From: Actinomyces wuliandei
GTDB taxonomy: Bacteria; Actinomycetota; Actinomycetes; Actinomycetales; Actinomycetaceae
DNA length: 64,000 bases
Direction: 5' to 3'
Assembly (NCBI RefSeq): GCF_004010955.1
Contig: NZ_CP025227.1
Span: 310,001 to 374,000, forward strand
Below the pieces are notes generated by a model. It had not been told where the DNA came from. It was given only the letters and a program-made list of their open reading frames with translations, and did not search any database. The translations under genes were made by a program, and so were the position numbers. This document shows positions 59,395-64,000 of this stretch, piece by piece (within the stretch, counting starts at the first letter, position 1; every line of letters starts with the position of its first letter).

Positions 59395-60485
59395 CCCTTC
59401 TGCCGATGCTTCCCTGGCCCGTCCTCGCCCTGGCGGTGGTCCTGGTCGTGCTCCTGCTGTGGCTGGCGCGCGCCCGGCTGGACGGCGCCCGCGCCGAGCC
59501 TGCCGCCTACCGCTCCTGGTGGAGGCGGGTGGTGCTGGCCTGCCTGGTGGTCCTCATCCTGGTCGGCCCGGCGGTGCGCAGCACGGAGTCCGTCAGCGTG
59601 TCCAACGTGGAGGTCTACCTGCTGGTGGACCGTACAGGCTCCATGGCGGCAGAGGACTGGGCGGGACCGGCCCCCGATGGTGTCACCAACCCCACTGCCA
59701 CCCGCCTGGACGGCGTCCGGGCCGACCTGACCGCTGTGCGCGAGGCCCACCCCTCCGCCCGCTACTCGATCCTGGCCCTGGACTCCGCCGCCGCCGTCGA
59801 GCTTCCGCTGAGCAACGACGTGGACGCGGTAGACGCCTGGGTGGGGTCGCTGACCCAGGAGGTCACCGACCGCTCCACCGGGTCCTCCCTGGACACCGCC
59901 CTGCCGCTGCTGGGCCAGACCCTGTCGCGCTCCTACGAGGAGGACCCTGAGGCGGTCCGCCTGGTCTACGTCCTGTCCGACGGTGAGGACACCGACGGCG
60001 GGCAGGGTGCCCAGGAGGCGGCTGACGGCGGGTGGACCTGGCAGTCCCTGGCCGGGGCGGTGGACGGTGGGGCCGTCCTGGGCTATGGGACCGCCGAGGG
60101 CGGCCCCATGCGCTCCTACGACGGTACTGCCGCGACGGGCGAGCACACCGACGCGGACTACATCACGGAGGACGACGGTGGCCAGCCCGCTGTCTCGGTG
60201 ATTGACGAGGAGCGGCTGGAGTCCGTGGCGACCTCCCTCGGGGTGGACTACCTCCACCGGACCGGGGGCACCCAGGACGACCCGACGCAGGCCTTTACCG
60301 ACATTGACCTGGAGGCGGTCGTGTCCGACGGCCAGGCCTCGGGCCGGGCCAGGCGCTACGTGGTGTGGCCGCTGGCCCTGGCCGCCAGCCTCCTGCTCAT
60401 GTGGGAGGCTGCCGACCTGGTGCGCGCCGACCGTCGGCTGCGTGCCCTGAGCGCGGGGAGGACCGCGGGGAGGACAGGGACGTGA
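59391..60485 (+). CDS. VWA-domain membrane protein (BatB-like), second copy
   Basis: 364 residues. Two N-terminal membrane helices, VWA domain with VYLLVDRTGSMAAEDW (MIDAS DRTGSM; canonical DxSxS with Ser replaced by Thr-Gly) and LVYVLSDGEDTDGGQG, and a C-terminal helix (VVWPLALAASLLLMWEAADL) followed by a basic tail. GTG 59391 overlaps the previous stop and GGAGG lies 5 nt upstream. The pair of VWA proteins is typical of the Bat operon architecture. Confidence 0.88.
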   Translation: MTLLPMLPWPVLALAVVLVVLLLWLARARLDGARAEPAAYRSWWRRVVLACLVVLILVGPAVRSTESVSVSNVEVYLLVDRTGSMAAEDWAGPAPDGVTNPTATRLDGVRADLTAVREAHPSARYSILALDSAAAVELPLSNDVDAVDAWVGSLTQEVTDRSTGSSLDTALPLLGQTLSRSYEEDPEAVRLVYVLSDGEDTDGGQGAQEAADGGWTWQSLAGAVDGGAVLGYGTAEGGPMRSYDGTAATGEHTDADYITEDDGGQPAVSVIDEERLESVATSLGVDYLHRTGGTQDDPTQAFTDIDLEAVVSDGQASGRARRYVVWPLALAASLLLMWEAADLVRADRRLRALSAGRTAGRTGT

Positions 60486-61399
60486 GGATCCGACGGAGGG
60501 CGGAGGCGCCCGGTCCCGGCAGGCAGGACGGGCAGCAGCAGGAGGGGCCGGAGAACCCGGCGCGTCGCGCGGCCCGCCTGCACCGCCGTCGGCGGCTGCT
60601 GCTGGTCGGGGCGCTGCCCGCCGCCGCCCTGGTCGTGCTGACGCTGTGGTGCCTGGCCGTGTTCGGACTCACGCTGGCAGCCGGGCGGGCCTACACGGAC
60701 GGGGACTACGAGACGGCTACCTCCCGCTACCGCCAGGTGGCTGCGCTCAACCCCTGGCTGGAGCAGTGGCGCGTGCACTACAACATCGGTACCGCCCTGT
60801 ACTCCGCCGGGGACCTCGCGGGTGCCCAGGGGCTCCTGGAGACGGCCCTGGAGGAGGTGCCGCAGGAGGAGGCCACCGATCCTGAGACCGGGTACAAGCC
60901 TGCCGACTCCCCGGAGTGCCGGGTGCGCTACAACCTCGTCCTCACCCACCTAGCGCTGGCCGCCCAGGCCCGGGAGGAGGGCGGGAGACAGGCCTCCGAG
61001 GACCACGTGGACGCTGCGGCCCAGGCTGCCGGGCAGTGCGAGGTGCCCTCGCCGCAGTCCGCTGACGACCCCAGCCAGGACCCCAGCGCCTCCCCGTCCG
61101 GCACCGCCTCCGGGGACCCGGGGACGCCGGAGCCGCAGGAGCAGTCTTCCTCCGGGGGCTCCGGGGCGACCCCGTCCTCGGAGCCAGGCTCCTCCTCCAC
61201 TCCCACACCTTCCGAGGAGGCCTCTCCGCAGACCTCCTCCTCGGCAGGGCCCTCCCAGGAGGCCTCGGTGAGCCCCTCGGTGGCCCCTGACGACGAGCGG
61301 GAGCAGCGCCTGCGCAACCGCAACGAGGGCTCCCCTGAGGGAGGCGGCACCGTCGTGCCCGGGGACGACCAGGACGGCTCCGACTACCGTCCCTGGTAG
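60482..61399 (+). CDS. TPR-like membrane protein of the Bat-type operon
   Basis: 305 residues from GTG 60482 (GTGA overlap with the previous stop). One transmembrane helix (LLLVGALPAAALVVLTLWCL, about 40-60), then two TPR-like hairpins (RAYTDGDYETATSRYRQVAA; WRVHYNIGTALYSAGDLAGA; LVLTHLALAAQAREEGG), and a 120-residue Ser/Pro/Glu/Asp-rich C-terminal region outside the TPR part. Corresponds to the BatE-like TPR subunit; closes the operon MoxR-DUF58-small membrane protein-VWA-VWA-TPR. Confidence 0.82.
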   Translation: MRIRRRAEAPGPGRQDGQQQEGPENPARRAARLHRRRRLLLVGALPAAALVVLTLWCLAVFGLTLAAGRAYTDGDYETATSRYRQVAALNPWLEQWRVHYNIGTALYSAGDLAGAQGLLETALEEVPQEEATDPETGYKPADSPECRVRYNLVLTHLALAAQAREEGGRQASEDHVDAAAQAAGQCEVPSPQSADDPSQDPSASPSGTASGDPGTPEPQEQSSSGGSGATPSSEPGSSSTPTPSEEASPQTSSSAGPSQEASVSPSVAPDDEREQRLRNRNEGSPEGGGTVVPGDDQDGSDYRPW

Positions 61400-61498
61400 G
61401 TCTTGACAGGTCTGGAGGCTGGTGGCCTGGCGGGTGCTGCCAGGCGCTGGCAGGAACCTGGTGGCTGCTGGGAAGCCGTGACCGGGTAGGCTCGGCCC

Positions 61499-62044
61499 GT
61501 GCCTGCCATCTCCCGGCTCTCCCACCTCTCCCAGCCCTCTCGGCTTGTTGTCGCTGCTGCCGTGGTCGACTCCCTGGCTGAGCCCACGGCGCTGCTGTGC
61601 GCGGCGCGCTCCTACCCGCCCGGGCTGGCGGGACGCTTCGAGCTCCCCGGAGGCAAGGTGGAGCCGGGTGAGACCCCGACCCAGGCGCTGGTGCGCGAGC
61701 TGGCCGAGGAGGTCAGCCTCACGGTGCGCCTGGGGACTGAGCTGGTGCCACCTGCTGCCCTGGCTGCGGCCCCGCCCCCTGCCCCCTCAGCCCCATCTGC
61801 TCCGTCGACGGCTGCCGCGTGTGGTGACAACGCCCCGGCCTGGCCGGTGACTGGAGGGCTGCGGATGCGGGTGTGGCTGGCCGAGCCGGCCGACCGCACC
61901 GGCACCGGGACGGCAGGCACGAGCCACCAGCTGCTGGAGTGGACCGCCCTGGAGGCAGTGACCAGCCTGCCCTGGCTTGAGGCCGACGTCGCGATCATCC
62001 ACACCCTCCTGGGAAGGCTGGGGCACCTGCCACGATGTTTTTGA
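61499..62044 (+). CDS. NUDIX hydrolase, MutT/NudG-like
   Basis: 181 residues. Complete Nudix box: GGKVEPGETPTQALVRELAE then EV (Gx5Ex7REUxEEx). Preceded by CAARSYPPGLAGRFELPGGK as in MutT. A Pro/Ala-rich insertion of about 35 residues lies after the box, then LRMRVWLAEPA and LEWTALEAV and a C-terminal helix. Likely cleans up oxidised nucleotides such as 8-oxo-dGTP. GTG 61499 follows GGGTAGGCTCGGCCC, where TAGGCT fits a -10, so the transcript may be leaderless. Confidence 0.9.
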   Translation: MPAISRLSHLSQPSRLVVAAAVVDSLAEPTALLCAARSYPPGLAGRFELPGGKVEPGETPTQALVRELAEEVSLTVRLGTELVPPAALAAAPPPAPSAPSAPSTAAACGDNAPAWPVTGGLRMRVWLAEPADRTGTGTAGTSHQLLEWTALEAVTSLPWLEADVAIIHTLLGRLGHLPRCF

Positions 62045-62069
62045 TGACGTTCCTAGCCGGACCGTCATC
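62043..62069. promoter_or_regulatory. inverted repeat upstream of TetR gene
   Basis: GATGACG (62043-62049) and CGTCATC (62063-62069), a 7-13-7 inverted repeat overlapping the end of the NUDIX gene, 20 nt before ATG 62090. TTAGGCT at 62077-62083 fits a -10 element. Plausible self-binding operator of the TetR protein. Confidence 0.45.
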
Positions 62070-62089
62070 TTGTGGGTTAGGCTGACCTC

Positions 62090-62827
62090 ATGCCGAAGAT
62101 TAGGGGGGGCTCGCTGGCCGAGCACCGCGAGCGCACACGCAGCGCCCTGTTCGAGTCGCTCTCCGAGCTCCTGAGGCAGCGCAGCTTTGACAGGATCACC
62201 CTGTCGGACGTGGCCGCCCACGCCGGTGTGGGGCGTACCGCCGTCTACAACTACTTCACGGACAAGGAGGACCTCCTCCTGGCCCTCATGGAGTACGAGG
62301 CGCAGCGCTACGCCGAGGAGCTCTCCCGCGCGCTGGCGGGCACCAGGGACCCTATCGACCGCCTGCGCGTCTACGTGCGCCAGCAGGCCCTTATCAAACG
62401 TCACTACCACTTCCCCACCACCGGTCCGCTGGCGAGCGCGGTGTCGCGCAGCGCCGCCAGCCGGCTGCGGGCGCACGGCACCCTTCTGGCCCAGATGCTC
62501 TCCTCCATCCTGTCCGAGGCGATGGCGCAGGGTCTCATCCCCCAGCAGGACCCTGCCCACGTCATCCCCCTCATCCACGCCACGGTCATGGGTGGGCGCC
62601 CCACCCCCTCCGATCCGCTGGAGCGGCGCGCCTACCTGGACTCCCTGGACACCTTCGTGCTGCGTGCGGTGGGGGCGGCCCAGCCTGACCACGAGGTGCC
62701 GCGTGTCCCCAGCCCGCACGGGACCGAGACTGCTGGCGCCCCCGGTGGTGAGAGCGGTCAGGAGGGCGGGGCCGCAGCAGCCTGCGGAGCCGCCTCCGCA
62801 GCGGCCCAGGGGACTCAGGCGGGCTGA
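62090..62827 (+). CDS. TetR family transcriptional regulator
   Basis: 245 residues. N-terminal HTH: RTRSALFESLSELLRQRSFD then RITLSDVAAHAGVGRTAVYN and YFTDKEDLLLALMEYEAQRY. The ligand-binding domain runs to about residue 200; the last 35 residues are Gly/Ala/Glu-rich and probably disordered. Target unknown; itself or the NUDIX gene and the peptidase gene are candidates. Two TAG/TTAGG -10-like hexamers lie upstream. Confidence 0.9.
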   Translation: MPKIRGGSLAEHRERTRSALFESLSELLRQRSFDRITLSDVAAHAGVGRTAVYNYFTDKEDLLLALMEYEAQRYAEELSRALAGTRDPIDRLRVYVRQQALIKRHYHFPTTGPLASAVSRSAASRLRAHGTLLAQMLSSILSEAMAQGLIPQQDPAHVIPLIHATVMGGRPTPSDPLERRAYLDSLDTFVLRAVGAAQPDHEVPRVPSPHGTETAGAPGGESGQEGGAAAACGAASAAAQGTQAG

Positions 62828-62877
62828 GGCGCCTGGGCCGTGGCACCGGTGCTCGGCTGCTCTGGCAGACTGTGCCC

Positions 62878-63624
62878 GTGACCCTGAGCCGGAGTGTGTC
62901 CTGGAGCAGTCTTGCTGACCGTCTTGTCGACCGTCTTGTCGACCGTGCTGTCCCTGACGGCACCCCTGCCACGACCGTCCTGTGGGTGGCGCTGGTGGTG
63001 CTGGCCGTCGTCCTGACCTGGCCGCCCGCCCGGCGCTGGGGCCGCACCCTGGTGACGATCGTCCACGAGGCGGGGCACGCGGGGGTGGGCGTCCTGGTCG
63101 GGCGGCGCTTCCTGGGCTTCGTGGTGGACAGGGACCTGTCGGGGCACGCGGTGACCAGCGGCCCGGCACGGGGGCCCGGACGGGTGCTGACCACCTGGGC
63201 CGGGTACCCCGCCCCGGCGGTGCTGGGTGCGCTCGTGGCCCTGGCGGCGCTACGCGGCTGGGCCGGGCCGGTCCTGGTGGCTGCGGTGGCGGTCATGGTG
63301 GTCCTGCTGGTGATGTCACGCTCCGTGCGCACGGCTGGTCTCGTGGTCCTGGTCGGGGTCCTGGCCGCAGCGCTGTGGTGGTGGGGCGGACCGTGGCGTG
63401 CGGGCGCCGTGGCGGGGACAGGGATGGCCATGCTCGTGGGGGCCTGGGACTCCCTGCGCGACGTCGCCCGCACCCGCGACCCGGGCCAGGACCACCGCAC
63501 GCTGGCGCAGCTGACCCCGCTGCCTGCGGGGGCGTGGCTGGTCACATGGTTCCTGGTGGACGCTGCGGCCACCGCAGCCGTCGTGCTCGCGGTGCAGGAC
63601 CTGTGGCAGGTCCCGGCCCTGTGA
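62878..63624 (+). CDS. M50-like membrane metallopeptidase
   Basis: 248 residues. About five or six transmembrane helices and VTIVHEAGHAGVGVLVGRRF with the zinc-binding HExxH near residue 62, as in M50B proteases; ARGPGRVLTTWAGYPAPAVL follows. The third ligand motif (DxxP/NPDG type) is not clear. N-terminal repeat DRLVDRLVDRAV arises from a 12-bp tandem duplication near 62915. GTG 62878 chosen over GTG 62872; little RBS for either. Could be an intramembrane protease or a pseudo-protease of unknown target. Confidence 0.75.
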   Translation: MTLSRSVSWSSLADRLVDRLVDRAVPDGTPATTVLWVALVVLAVVLTWPPARRWGRTLVTIVHEAGHAGVGVLVGRRFLGFVVDRDLSGHAVTSGPARGPGRVLTTWAGYPAPAVLGALVALAALRGWAGPVLVAAVAVMVVLLVMSRSVRTAGLVVLVGVLAAALWWWGGPWRAGAVAGTGMAMLVGAWDSLRDVARTRDPGQDHRTLAQLTPLPAGAWLVTWFLVDAAATAAVVLAVQDLWQVPAL

Positions 63625-63939
63625 CGCCCGCCGCGAGGCCAGGGGGGAGGCCCTGGGGGTTCTGAGGTCTGTGCAGGGGCCGTGCTGGGCAGTGAGGTGA
63701 CGGCCTGGTCGTGGAGCGGTCAGCGCCTGCTGCAGGTCTTGCAAGACCGTGAGGCGGCCCGCAGGGGCGCCGGGGCGGACGTATCGAGCGGGTAACCCTG
63801 TGGCTCCTGGTGCGCCCGGCGGGGAGCGCTGCGGCTAGGATCACCGGGCTGTGGGACCCTGGCACGCCACCGGGCAGGGGCGGGCCGACCCCTGTCCCAC
63901 CCGATCCCTGGCCCGACCTGGACGTGCAAAGGACGCACC
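63625..63939 (+). promoter_or_regulatory. upstream region of exported-protein gene
   Basis: About 315 bp. TAGGAT at 63836-63841 is a good -10 candidate, and AAAGGA at 63928-63933 is the RBS for the next gene. Otherwise nothing recognised. Confidence 0.4.
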
Positions 63940-64000
63940 ATGATGATCTCTCGCCGCCGCCTCGGCAGGTACGCCGCGGCCCTCACCATGACCACGGCTG
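63940..64000 (+). CDS. exported protein, N-terminus only (3' end outside window)
   Basis: ATG 63940 with AAAGGA 6 nt upstream. The first 20 residues read MMISRRRLGRYAAALTMTTA, a basic n-region and hydrophobic core typical of a signal peptide or lipoprotein leader. The rest lies past the window. Confidence 0.55.
   Translation, partial: MMISRRRLGRYAAALTMTTA

Noticed and set aside
1..64000. tRNA or rRNA genes
   Set aside because: No segment read with a convincing cloverleaf (T-arm GGTTCRANYC with matching acceptor stem) or rRNA core. A covariance-model scan would settle this.

Overview
The window is about 64 kb of very G+C-rich DNA, with many GTG starts, tightly overlapping operons and several starts that seem leaderless. 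Gene content (paired SAM-riboswitch met genes, no glutathione genes seen, a MoxR/DUF58/VWA operon, a DUF4921 protein, a Flp-like pilin N-terminus) points to an actinobacterium. An Actinomyces-like member of the Actinomycetaceae is my best guess; this is inferred from content, not from an rRNA gene. I saw no tRNA, rRNA, CRISPR array or intact transposase.

Layout. 1-2.65 kb: end of a binding-protein-dependent ABC importer (permease, ATPase). 2.96-9.1 kb: an unusual four-gene run encoding a zinc-ribbon protein, an unknown protein, a 203-residue protein that looks like an HSP90-family protein with its ATPase and middle domains removed, and a 1080-residue TPR-type protein. 9.2-12.9 kb: a CPWC thioredoxin-fold/GST-like protein, then a three-gene surface cluster (Flp-like secreted protein, lipoprotein, membrane protein). 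13-18.4 kb: a DUF4352 membrane protein, a DUF4921 protein, a GPP34 remnant and a serpin lipoprotein. 18.5-25.7 kb: HrpA, then an AlbA-type regulator preceded by 43-bp tandem operator-like repeats. 25.7-26.4 kb: a MITE-like palindromic element and a HipA-like remnant. 26.4-33 kb: a minus-strand PTS operon (IIA, IIB, ascorbate-type IIC, TPR protein, class II aldolase, P-loop protein, PRD regulator). 33.3-41.6 kb: a phosphodiesterase-fold membrane protein, a probable hydrolase pseudoenzyme, metF and metE each with its own SAM riboswitch, and cutC.

41.7-44.8 kb is the most interesting accessory segment. It holds a toxin-immunity pair resembling Ntox15 DNase toxins (Tde1 type) and GAD-like/DUF1851 immunity proteins (Tdi1 type), with a decayed duplicate beside it, a likely frameshift in a G-rich run, and two copies of a 69-bp hairpin repeat bracketing the whole module.

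44.9-53 kb: metal transport (CDF exporter; VIT transporter behind a DtxR/MntR-type palindrome), a YtxH-like protein, an APP1-type phosphatase with a GT87 mannosyltransferase, an MFS transporter, and an LRV-domain membrane protein divergent from a PP2C phosphatase. 54.3-61.4 kb: a DUF2993 protein and a MoxR-DUF58-small membrane protein-VWA-VWA-TPR operon whose genes mostly overlap, probably a cell-envelope chaperone-like complex. 61.5-64 kb: a NUDIX hydrolase, a TetR regulator, an M50-like peptidase and the start of an exported protein.

Two intergenic regions 20 kb apart (15.8-16.0 and 35.5-35.8 kb) carry the same four-site array of the motif TGCACATCTTC in alternating orientation. I cannot match it to any known element.
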